Shown piece after piece: positions 56,627 through 64,000 of a stretch of DNA of 64,000 nucleotides. Location: assembly GCA_024233835.1 (NCBI GenBank), contig JACKPC010000003.1:94501-158500 (forward strand), in the 5' to 3' direction. How positions within the stretch are numbered: the first letter of the stretch is position 1; the number at the start of each line of letters is the position of its first letter. The stretch is from Leptospiraceae bacterium. GTDB taxonomy: Bacteria > Spirochaetota > Leptospiria > Leptospirales > Leptospiraceae. The position numbers were made by a program, and so were the translations under genes. The notes beneath the pieces are model-generated. The model was not told where the DNA came from. It did no database searches and saw nothing but the letters and a program-made list of their open reading frames with translations.

Positions 56627-57829
56627 TTATATTTCAAATGAAATTTCTTTCAAAAGGTTCATAATTTCCAACTGCTGGTTCTCGGTGGCGTAATCCATTG
56701 CAGTCTTTCCGTCCTGGTTTTGCAATTTCACATTTGCCTTATGCTGAAGTAAGATACGAGTCACCTCGATATGGCCGTTTTTAGCAGCCTGCATTAATGC
56801 AGTATTTCCCTGATAATCCTGTATATTCGGATCTGCTTTATAAGCTAAAAGAAGCTTTACCTGCCTTTCCAAACCTCTCCTTGAAAGAGTCATCAGTGCA
56901 GAACCACCATATTGTCCCCGCTCATCAGGAAGGGCACCTTTCTTTAATAATAATTCCAGGGTTTTCATGTTAGCATTTCCGATACTGGCAAGTAATAGAG
57001 GAGTATCTTTATAGATATTTCTTGAATTAATGTCCTCTCCTTGTTTCAAAACATGTTCAATTACAGTATTTAACCCATTCATAGAAGCTATCATTAAAAT
57101 AGAACCATGATATCCCTGCCTTCCTTTATAATTTGCTCCATTTTGCAAAAGAAAAAGTGCAATTTTTTCATTCTGAAGTTCGACCGCTCTATACAAAGGA
57201 GATGTATAAGAATTATCCTGAATATTTACATTTGCTTTATGTTGAATTAAAAATTTTATAATTTCATACTTTCCGTATTCTACTGCAATGCGAATTGCAG
57301 TTTCCCCAAACATAGATCGGGTATTTATTGCTGCTCCTTCTTGAAGTAACAAGTTTGTTATAGGAATATTACCATGTTTTGCAGCCAGTAATAGGGAAGG
57401 CCAATTTTTTTCATTACGAACTTCCGGACTGAGACCTTTCTCCAGGCTTTTTTTTACCAATCTAAAGTTTCCCTCTTCAATTGCATCAAAGAAATACTGA
57501 TTAGGGTCCCTATTTAGATAATACCAGGGAATCGTTACAGGCAGGAAGAAAGTATCCAGTATAAAACTAAAAGGTAAATCCAGATATAGAAAAGCTTTAT
57601 AAGTCATTGTATTTGGTTTGGATTTAACAACGGAACGGGTCCCACAGTAAACCGGATTGTTTGTATTTGAAAGTCCGGTAAGAGTAGAGCAGGAACTAAA
57701 AATAAGAATAAAATAGAATATTACATATTTAAAATATACAAAAAAAGGCCCCGAAGGGCCCGGTTTATTAGTCCGGTCCCGGACCGGAACCTTTGGTATT
57801 TGGATTGCTATCGTCTTTAATTTTTTCAT
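56627..57829 (-). CDS. Ankyrin-repeat lipoprotein with unusual start
   Basis: About 400 residues. A hydrophobic signal with lipobox-like FSSC near 48 is followed by some eight ankyrin repeats (about 130-395: GNIPITNLLLQEGAAINTR, GKYEIIKFLIQHKANVN, GHIEVTRILLQHKANVK), which bind proteins. The only in-frame start before the signal is ATG 57829 (or 57874), inside the preceding gene, with no ribosome site and the terminator at 57740-57760 between. So the start is not certain; a frameshift or non-standard start is possible. Confidence 0.78.
   Translation of the reverse strand: MKKLKTIAIQIPKVPVRDRTNKPGPSGPFFVYFKYVIFYFILIFSSCSTLTGLSNTNNPVYCGTRSVVKSKPNTMTYKAFLYLDLPFSFILDTFFLPVTIPWYYLNRDPNQYFFDAIEEGNFRLVKKSLEKGLSPEVRNEKNWPSLLLAAKHGNIPITNLLLQEGAAINTRSMFGETAIRIAVEYGKYEIIKFLIQHKANVNIQDNSYTSPLYRAVELQNEKIALFLLQNGANYKGRQGYHGSILMIASMNGLNTVIEHVLKQGEDINSRNIYKDTPLLLASIGNANMKTLELLLKKGALPDERGQYGGSALMTLSRRGLERQVKLLLAYKADPNIQDYQGNTALMQAAKNGHIEVTRILLQHKANVKLQNQDGKTAMDYATENQQLEIMNLLKEISFEI
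57740..57760 (-). terminator. UUCG-loop terminator, inside the ankyrin frame
   Basis: On the minus strand GGCCC-TTCG-GGGCC is followed by seven T residues. It lies eight bases past the stop at 57768 and is in the ankyrin coding frame. A 15-bp palindrome (CCGGTCC-C-GGACCGG, 57773-57787) lies just before it. Confidence 0.75.
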
Positions 57830-58325
57830 TCGGTTCTGAAACAATTTCTTTTTTCTTAACTTCTCTTTCTTCATAATCTTTCTGCCATTCAGAAATTTTG
57901 CTCATGAAAATAAAGTTATCTTTTGTTTCATATTTCTTAAGATGCTTGAGTCTTTCAAATATATCTTTATCATCGACTTTACTAAATGTATTTTTCAGTT
58001 TTACTGAAAGATCTTTAAGTAAGGTTTTATAGGTAATTTCATCTAGCTTAAAAGCCTGTTCCAATTCCCTGTAACGGGTCAAATCATCTATGTCAGTCAT
58101 GAGACCTGAAAAGTTATCAATATTTTGTTTCTTGCTCATGATGCCGGCCCAGGCAATATTCAGGCGATGGACCAAATCCTCTACCCCTTTCGTAACAGGG
58201 TTAATTTCAGTTCCACGTATGGTACCCTTTTCGTGTAGACGAAACCGACTCTCTCCCTTCGAAAAAAGGGAAGGAGAGAAAAGAAGGGCGAAGATCAAAA
58301 TAGCTACAATTTTTGAATAGTTCAT
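57768..58325 (-). CDS. Exported helical protein of unknown function
   Basis: 185 residues: signal peptide (1-22, ending PSLFSK), then a helical, charged mature part and a flexible Lys/Glu/Asn/Gly-rich tail (KEIVSEPNEKIKDDSNPNTK). No Cys and no family recognised. It may be periplasmic. Next gene on the same strand is the ankyrin lipoprotein. Confidence 0.72.
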   Translation of the reverse strand: MNYSKIVAILIFALLFSPSLFSKGESRFRLHEKGTIRGTEINPVTKGVEDLVHRLNIAWAGIMSKKQNIDNFSGLMTDIDDLTRYRELEQAFKLDEITYKTLLKDLSVKLKNTFSKVDDKDIFERLKHLKKYETKDNFIFMSKISEWQKDYEEREVKKKEIVSEPNEKIKDDSNPNTKGSGPGPD

Positions 58326-58492
58326 TAGAAACCTCTTTTATTATATAGTACTATCGGCATTTTCAAATGTATTTTTCAGAACCTCAGGCTATTTAATTTT
58401 CTCTTAAACCCTATTCTATCTACTCACTGCGAGAATTGCAAGCCCGATTCCTTTTTTGTGAATTCTCTATATATCTTTTGATATATGGATCT

Positions 58493-59602
58493 TTACCTGT
58501 TTAGCTCTATATGTTTTAAACTCGGAAAGCCTGAACGTAGCCTGTCTTCTATCCGTTTATATTCCTCCTGTATGACCCTGTTAAAAAGTTGATTATACTC
58601 GTTTAATTCTGTTGTATTTGCTTCGATAAGCGAATGGTAAAGCTCAGGTTTTTCATTCTTGCACTTTTCTCTCACCCTATTTGAAAGTTCTTCCATATTC
58701 AGCTCTAAATGAGCCGAAAACTTCAAACGATCCGGCCCAAATACTAAAGTTTTGACGTCTTTCAGGCTTTTAATGAGTTTTTCTTCTTTCAAAATATTAT
58801 AAATTTTTTCCATTTCATATTCGGGAATGGCTTTATCAATAAGAAATTTCTTATTCTCTACAGCAAGGTGAAAAGCAATAAGTCCCATTAAAAGGCCGAT
58901 TATGATACTGGCCACAGCATCAAAGGTTTTATCCCCTGTAAGAGAAGTCATAATAATCCCAATAAGAGCCAGGAAAATTCCGGTAATAGCCGCCATATCT
59001 TCCCAAAAAACAGCACTTACCGAAGGATCGAGAGATTCTTTAAGATAAGCAAAGAACTTTTTTTTCCTCTCTACAGCCTGTGACTTTATTTCCTTAATGG
59101 CGACAGAAAAAGAATAGGATTCCACTAAAAGAGAAATAAAGAGGATAATTTCAATAATAAGCTGAACATTGCCTTCTTCTTTATATTGCCTATCACTAAA
59201 TAAATCGTGAAAGCCATGGTAAACGGTAACTCCGCAACCCAGAACAAAAATTCCCATCGCTGAAACGAGGTTCCAAAAAAAACGCTCCTGGGAGTATCCA
59301 TAATGAAACACGGATGTTTCTTCTTTTCCTCCCCTGCGAATCCCGATATACAGAAGAGCCTGGTTCATAACATCGGCAAAGGAGTGAATGGACTCAGAAA
59401 GAAGAGCAGAAGAGCCGCTGAAAAAAAAACCTACCGTTTTGGCAATGGCAATAACAAAATTAGCAACAATAGCTACAATAATGGGTTTACTTGAATCTCC
59501 GGAAACTGACATAAAAGAAGATAAATGATAAAAGGGAAGCAAAGTCAAGAAATATAAATCATCGGAACTGTCTAAATTGCCCTGAGCTTCCTTCTGAATC
59601 AT
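58493..59602 (-). CDS. Cation diffusion facilitator (zinc/metal exporter)
   Basis: 369 residues. Six-helix CDF: SSALLSESIHSFADVMNQ in TM2 carries the HxxxD metal motif and EDMAAITGIFLALIG in TM5 the other pair, then a cytoplasmic C-terminal domain. CDF proteins export Zn, Mn or Fe in exchange for protons. The ATG at 59602 overlaps the TPR gene stop by one base; ATG 59512 would be closer to the family start, so the N-terminal 30 residues are uncertain. Confidence 0.85.
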   Translation of the reverse strand: MIQKEAQGNLDSSDDLYFLTLLPFYHLSSFMSVSGDSSKPIIVAIVANFVIAIAKTVGFFFSGSSALLSESIHSFADVMNQALLYIGIRRGGKEETSVFHYGYSQERFFWNLVSAMGIFVLGCGVTVYHGFHDLFSDRQYKEEGNVQLIIEIILFISLLVESYSFSVAIKEIKSQAVERKKKFFAYLKESLDPSVSAVFWEDMAAITGIFLALIGIIMTSLTGDKTFDAVASIIIGLLMGLIAFHLAVENKKFLIDKAIPEYEMEKIYNILKEEKLIKSLKDVKTLVFGPDRLKFSAHLELNMEELSNRVREKCKNEKPELYHSLIEANTTELNEYNQLFNRVIQEEYKRIEDRLRSGFPSLKHIELNR

Positions 59603-60103
59603 TCAAGGTTTGGTTTTAAATTTCTTTTCTAAGTGCAAAAGGCTTAAACCGGTCGAAGCCAATTTATTATTAGGATTGATTTCAAGACAGGTCTTGTAGT
59701 GATTGTCAGCCTCCTGATATTGATTTAACTTTGCGTAACAATATCCGAGATTACAAAGACTCATCTCTGCATAGCTATAAGAACTGACATTTAAAAGGAA
59801 CACGGCACGAAAGCGATCCAGAAAGTGATATTTGCGGAAAAAAAGGTAGCTTTTGTAAAAATGTTCAATGGCAGCCATGAATTGTTCCTCTGAGGATACC
59901 TGAAGCCCTTTTGTATACTGAAATAAAAATGTATATTTTAGTATTATACGATATACTACCATAATAAAAATCGCCAGAAGAACATCTATACTGAGTCGGT
60001 CAAAGATAGTGTATTTATGTATGAAGTAGGAAATAAATAAAATAAAAAGAATACGGGGAATTTGTCGTAAAAAGAAATACAGATCAGCTAAAAGAGATTT
60101 CAT
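59603..60103 (-). CDS. Membrane-anchored TPR protein
   Basis: 166 residues: two helices (about 14-30 and 38-56) then at least one TPR (AEMSLCNLGYCYAKLNQYQEADNHYKTCLEINPNN, about 112-146, here named by its start and end only) with a partial earlier repeat. A protein-protein adaptor at the inner membrane. Adjacent to the CDF gene (contact) and 20 bp after the kinase gene. Confidence 0.76.
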   Translation of the reverse strand: MKSLLADLYFFLRQIPRILFILFISYFIHKYTIFDRLSIDVLLAIFIMVVYRIILKYTFLFQYTKGLQVSSEEQFMAAIEHFYKSYLFFRKYHFLDRFRAVFLLNVSSYSYAEMSLCNLGYCYAKLNQYQEADNHYKTCLEINPNNKLASTGLSLLHLEKKFKTKP

Positions 60104-60123
60104 TTTAAAATTTTGATAAATCC

Positions 60124-62388
60124 TTATAAAACTTTCTCTATAACATTTTTTATCTGCTTCAAGGAAAATGGTTTGGGGATGAAAGCTAACATACCCATGT
60201 CAAAACATTTTTTTCGAGTTTCTTCGTAAGCATCTGCACTGGCAGCAATTACTTTGGGACATTTTGAATCTCTCTGAAAAATCTTCTTAGCTAATTGATA
60301 GCCATCTAAATTTGGCATGTGTAAATCTGTAATGACTAAATCGTAGTCTTCAGTTTGAATTTTTTCCCAGCCTATAGCTCCATCTTCAGCTGTATCTATT
60401 CGTTCAAAGCCGATTTCTTGAAGAAAATTTTCAAGAATCAAGGTGTTTAAAATATCGTCTTCGACAATTAAAGTTTTAATTTTCTCCCAGGCTAAAGGAT
60501 TTGTAGATATTGAGTTTAAATCTTTATTAAATGTTTTACAAGAAAAGTTGAGACTAAATTTAGAACCCTGCTTCTCTTTACTTTCAACAAGAATGTCCCC
60601 ACCTAATAAGTCTGCATATTTTTTGCAAATAACTAAACCGAGTCCGAGTCCACCATATTTACGACTGATGGAGCTGTCTTCCTGTGTAAACAAATCAAAG
60701 ATAGAATCCACATGATTCTGTGGGATTCCTTTTCCTGAATCTATAACACTTAATGTCCAATTTGCTTGATTCTCTAATAATTCTGTGGATTGAACTTCCA
60801 GAATTATTTTTCCGCTCTCAGTAAACTTGATTGCATTGCTTATCAAGTTCTTTAATATTTTTTGAATTTTTACTCTATCTGATACAACCCATTCTCCTGT
60901 ATTTGTTTGAATAGAATATTTAAACTCAAGTCCTTTTGCTATAATTCGAGAATGATATTCTGATTTTAACTCATCTAATAGTTCAGAAATAGAAAACTCG
61001 CTTTCATTCAGGGATAGTTTCTGATTTTCTAAATCTGCTATGCTTAAAATACTATCAATAATATCTAATAAATGTTTCCCGCTCTCCCGCATATTTTGTA
61101 ATGGAATCAATTGTTCAGGCTTTGGATGATTGGCGAAAAGCACATCCGTAAACCCCATCATCGCATGTATGGGTGTTCTAATTTCATGAGTGATCATGGC
61201 TAAAAAGTTCGATTTTACCTGATTCGCATGAATGGCTTCTTCTCTGGATTGAATTAAGTTTAATTCCAAATTTCTTCTTTCTGAAATATCTAATTTAACT
61301 GCAACATAGTTAATAATTGTTCCATTAAAATCTCGTACAGGAGCAATATACGCTTGTTCATAAAATATCTCTCCATTTTTTTTGCGATTGATAAATTCTC
61401 CCGACCATGTTCTACCATTACTTAAAGAGTTCCATAAGTCTTTATAAACAGAACGAGGAGTGAAGCCGGAATTTAAGATTCGTGGATTTAAGCCTTTGAC
61501 TTCTTTTGCAGAATAGCCGGTTAAAAGAGAAAAGTGTGGATTTGCGTATTGTATGTTTCCATCTGTATCCGTAATCACTATAGTCGTTGGACTTTGCTCT
61601 ATTGCGGTTAAAAGTTTTTGAACTTCTTCTTCCGTTTTTAAAAGCTCGGTTTCTATTACTACCTGACGTTTGCCAAAAATATAAATAATACCTATTCCTA
61701 ATATCCATATACTAAGATGGGATAAGAAAAGTTCCAGTCTGGATTGATGATAAATCTTAAAATAAGGTTCCAAAGCTACTGAAAAATCGGTTCCACCTCG
61801 AATTCCCCCCACAGGGATTTTTGTCCAGGCATGACACTTTAAGCACCCTTCTTCCATTATCATTGGTTGCATCTTTCGAAGGTAGGGTTTTCCCTCTATC
61901 TCTGTAATTTCAGTATAATCTTCTTTATTTTTTTGAATGATGAGTAGTGCTTTTTTCTCCCATTCGTCAGGCATGTTGATTGGGTTTAAAACTTGCAAAG
62001 CCGTGATTCGAGAAAGCGCTCCGAAAAGTTCTTCCTGGGTTCGATTCAATTCTCTAATCATGGTGGCGGGATTATGCAGGGTAAGCATTTTACCACTCGG
62101 GGTGAGAATATCTCTTTCCGGGATATGGTTTAGATAAGGATTGGGTCTCACTTTTTCGGTGACAGGCACATAAACCCCTCCGTGTTCGGTTGCCCATTTC
62201 CGAAAAGCTATATCTTTCTGTAAATTTGCTTTTGCTTCGGTGTCGGCTAAGGTAATAATATGCCTTTTAGTTTGAAATATATTCCATAAAGCAGAAAAAA
62301 TTACAGCAACAGTCCAGAATAAAATTACAACAAGGGTTAATTTTAATCTGTGATTTTTCTTTTTAAGAAAATAGTTCCGAGCATCCAT
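60124..62388 (-). CDS. Hybrid histidine kinase with Tll0287-like CXXCH sensor domain
   Basis: About 754 residues from ATG 62388; TTG 62433 is the longer alternative. TM1 (17-38), an extracytoplasmic domain (40-215) with CLKCH at 182-186, the c-type haem motif of the Tll0287-like/DUF3365 family, and TM2 (217-240). Then PAS (260-375), HisKA (AMITHEIRTPIHAMMGF, 395-460), HATPase (ISNAIKFTESG, GLGLVICKKY) and REC (LVITDLHMPNLDG, 635-754). It probably senses redox or a gas by haem outside the membrane. First of an operon with TPR and CDF genes. Confidence 0.93.
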   Translation of the reverse strand: MDARNYFLKKKNHRLKLTLVVILFWTVAVIFSALWNIFQTKRHIITLADTEAKANLQKDIAFRKWATEHGGVYVPVTEKVRPNPYLNHIPERDILTPSGKMLTLHNPATMIRELNRTQEELFGALSRITALQVLNPINMPDEWEKKALLIIQKNKEDYTEITEIEGKPYLRKMQPMIMEEGCLKCHAWTKIPVGGIRGGTDFSVALEPYFKIYHQSRLELFLSHLSIWILGIGIIYIFGKRQVVIETELLKTEEEVQKLLTAIEQSPTTIVITDTDGNIQYANPHFSLLTGYSAKEVKGLNPRILNSGFTPRSVYKDLWNSLSNGRTWSGEFINRKKNGEIFYEQAYIAPVRDFNGTIINYVAVKLDISERRNLELNLIQSREEAIHANQVKSNFLAMITHEIRTPIHAMMGFTDVLFANHPKPEQLIPLQNMRESGKHLLDIIDSILSIADLENQKLSLNESEFSISELLDELKSEYHSRIIAKGLEFKYSIQTNTGEWVVSDRVKIQKILKNLISNAIKFTESGKIILEVQSTELLENQANWTLSVIDSGKGIPQNHVDSIFDLFTQEDSSISRKYGGLGLGLVICKKYADLLGGDILVESKEKQGSKFSLNFSCKTFNKDLNSISTNPLAWEKIKTLIVEDDILNTLILENFLQEIGFERIDTAEDGAIGWEKIQTEDYDLVITDLHMPNLDGYQLAKKIFQRDSKCPKVIAASADAYEETRKKCFDMGMLAFIPKPFSLKQIKNVIEKVL

Positions 62389-62492
62389 AAAGAGACCCCA
62401 ATAAAGAATCTGTGATTTAACATAGTTTATCAAGAGTAAAAAAATTATATACCCTTAATTGGAGTCTTATTGAGTTTTATTAATAAAAAAAC

Positions 62493-63107
62493 TTATTGTA
62501 TTCGCTGAAACAGAGCGTAAATATAGGGACGTTCCCCTCCGGATGGATTTATATAGGTAAAATTATCCTGTTTGATTAATTTAAAATTATCACCTAATCG
62601 CATTTGTAGTTCTTCTAATGAGTATCGATGCAGATCCAGACCGGCACATTTCGGAGCACCATCTTTAGAAAACTCAGCCAGAAGAATGTATCCATTAACT
62701 TTTAAATTTCGTACTACATTTGAAAAATAACCTTTGATGGCATCTTCTGCATTTAAAAAATGAAGAACAGCCCTGTCTATCCATACATCAATAGATTGTT
62801 TTTCGATTAGTAGTTCCCCGGAAATATCCCCCTGAAGGTATTCTATTAGTGATTTCGTATTTCTTAAACGTTGCTTTGTTATCAATAGAGCTTCAGAACT
62901 GAGGTCATTGAGAATAAGCTTTTTGACCTTTCCCTGTAGTAAATCGGCAAGCTCCGTAGTGCCAGCACCCGGAATAAAAACCGTTTTTTCCTTTAAGGGT
63001 TCTGTTAATTCCAAAAATTGGAAGGTTTGTGTATAATCGCCTTCGTACCAGCCGAGTTTTTCATGAATTGTGTTTTTGAATATTTTGTTCCAGTGTTCCT
63101 CTATCAT
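62493..63107 (-). CDS. SAM-dependent methyltransferase
   Basis: 204 residues from ATG 63107. SAM motif I FIPGAGTTELADLL (near 43-56), motif II IDVWIDRAVLHFLNAED. A longer open frame to 63383 exists, but it crosses the terminator of the ammonium transporter gene and encodes improbable sequence, so I do not take it. Substrate unknown. No terminator obvious after it. Confidence 0.83.
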   Translation of the reverse strand: MIEEHWNKIFKNTIHEKLGWYEGDYTQTFQFLELTEPLKEKTVFIPGAGTTELADLLQGKVKKLILNDLSSEALLITKQRLRNTKSLIEYLQGDISGELLIEKQSIDVWIDRAVLHFLNAEDAIKGYFSNVVRNLKVNGYILLAEFSKDGAPKCAGLDLHRYSLEELQMRLGDNFKLIKQDNFTYINPSGGERPYIYALFQRIQ

Positions 63108-63173
63108 CAAACCATTTATCTCTTCTATCAATCGTGAATTAAAGCTTTGCTGGAGACTCCCGGAAGTCAATAG

Positions 63174-63204
63174 AAAAAAGCTGGAAGATATTTCTTCCAG
63201 CTTT
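63174..63204 (-). terminator. Terminator of the ammonium transporter
   Basis: AAAGCTGGAAGA (63177-63188) and TCTTCCAGCTTT (63193-63204) form a perfect 12-bp stem with a 4-base loop. On the minus strand the T-run continues as TTTTTTCTA. It is about 45 bp past the stop at 63248. Confidence 0.92.
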
Positions 63205-63247
63205 CTCTCATTTGATTCTCTCTTATTATCTTGTGGTTTTTTCTTAC

Positions 63248-64000
63248 TTATTTTGACACCGGGTAGGCTTCGTTTCCATGTTCTAAAACATCGAGACCTG
63301 CAATTTCTTCTTCTTCGCTGACTCTTAAACCCATAGTTTTTTTCAGGATAAAGAAGACAACAAGGCTCATAAGGAAAGACCATCCAAAAGCTACTATGAT
63401 ACCTACCAACTGAGTTCCAAGAAGTTTAAAACCTCCACCATTAAACAGTCCATCCGGTCCTCCACCAAAGTTTTTGTTGGCAAAAAGGCCCACTGCTAAG
63501 GTTCCCCAGGCACCACAGATACCGTGAACAGATATAGCACCAACCGGGTCGTCAATCTTCAGTTTATCGAAGAAGATAACACTGAATACTACAAGCATAC
63601 CCGCAATAAAACCTATCATTAAAGCTCCGGTAATACTTACGTTATAACAACCGGCAGTAATCGCAACGAGACCGGCAAGAGCACCGTTTAAGCTCATACT
63701 AATATCCGGTTTTTTGAACATAAACCAGGATACAATCATCGCTCCGGCAAGACCGGCGGCGGCTGCTGCGTTGGTTGTGACAGCTACGATGGCAAAACTT
63801 CCTCCAGCCACAGAAGTTGTACTTCCGGGGTTAAAACCAAACCAGCCCAGCCAGAGGATGAATACACCCAGTGTAGCAAGAGTCATGTTATGACCCAGGA
63901 TAGGTTGAACCACTCCACCCGGTTGGTATTTACCAATCCTCGGTCCGAGAACGATTGCCCCGGCAAGTCCCGCCCAGGCTCCTATAGAGTGAACGACAGT
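63248..64000 (-). CDS. amt: Ammonium transporter, C-terminal part (runs off right edge)
   Basis: The frame is open from 64000 to the stop at 63248, 250 codons; the start lies beyond the window. [19 protein letters not shown] and [19 protein letters not shown] carry Amt consensus, [16 protein letters not shown] the second pore-His region, and the C-terminus [18 protein letters not shown] is the usual regulatory tail. Amt conducts ammonium into the cell for nitrogen assimilation. A GlnK/PII gene, often adjacent, is not seen on this side. Confidence 0.95.
   Translation of the reverse strand, partial: TVVHSIGAWAGLAGAIVLGPRIGKYQPGGVVQPILGHNMTLATLGVFILWLGWFGFNPGSTTSVAGGSFAIVAVTTNAAAAAGLAGAMIVSWFMFKKPDISMSLNGALAGLVAITAGCYNVSITGALMIGFIAGMLVVFSVIFFDKLKIDDPVGAISVHGICGAWGTLAVGLFANKNFGGGPDGLFNGGGFKLLGTQLVGIIVAFGWSFLMSLVVFFILKKTMGLRVSEEEEIAGLDVLEHGNEAYPVSK

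Noticed and set aside
63108..63383. N-terminal extension of the 62493 methyltransferase frame
   Set aside because: It crosses the strong terminator at 63174-63204, overlaps the ammonium transporter end and encodes Arg/Cys-rich sequence unlike the family; ATG 63107 fits the fold.

Overview
The window is 64 kb of AT-rich DNA, densely coding on both strands. Gene content points to a spirochaete of the Leptospira group. Signs of this are large PAS, SpoIIE-phosphatase, 7TMR-DISM and class III cyclase sensors, a DUF2225 gene, an FprA-like diiron (ODP) protein of the kind used as a sensor in spirochaetes, and many secreted proteins that I cannot assign. This placement is inference from families and composition; no rRNA or tRNA gene was seen that could test it. 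No IS element, CRISPR array, prophage or replication origin was recognised.

Layout, left to right. (1) 1-4350, minus strand: the N-terminal part of a PAS sensor, a small YgaP-type membrane protein behind a 30-bp palindrome, an Lgt-like protein and a chemoreceptor. (2) 4467-12084, plus strand: a tight run of APC permease-EIIA-RCK_C fusion, folP, plsC, VWA-like exported protein, signal peptidase I and a PASTA penicillin-binding protein, which looks like an envelope and folate operon. (3) 12161-14916: two unknown genes, a small exported protein and a porin. (4) 15034-20920, minus strand: class II aldolase-like protein, ispF, SpoIIE phosphatase and REC-PAS-HisKA_2 kinase. (5) 21064-27640: adenylate cyclase, methyltransferase, CAP-domain protein, Lgt, and a REC-HATPase protein lacking a phospho-accepting His. 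(6) 27645-36088, minus strand: PAS hybrid kinase, CheB-CheR-PAS fusion, ilvC, and an ODP diiron protein coupled to a hybrid kinase whose ATPase half is degenerate. (7) 36221-43216: a twin-CX3C exported peptide, a DegT-fold protein with His at the PLP-lysine position, a PiT-like transporter, and an OlsB-like and a PlsC-like acyltransferase with an AAA_14 ATPase between them. (8) 43423-50535, plus strand: DUF2225, truA, class I amidotransferase, DHFR-like reductase, RND pump and a VOC-AHSA1 fusion. (9) 50557-64000, minus strand: epimerase, DUF2330, 7TMR-DISM/PAS/SpoIIE protein, ankyrin lipoprotein, CDF exporter, TPR protein, a haem-motif hybrid kinase, a methyltransferase and the C-terminal part of an ammonium transporter.

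The dominant theme is signal transduction: eleven large sensory or regulatory proteins feed phosphorelay, chemotaxis methylation, cAMP-type and SpoIIE partner-switching outputs, mixed with housekeeping genes. The best candidates for new biology are the ODP-degenerate kinase pair and its mirror image at 26390, the homopolymer-interrupted permease fusion, a 13-bp palindrome shared by two genes that lack Shine-Dalgarno sequences, competing hairpins at 14931-14992, and the twin-CX3C peptide.
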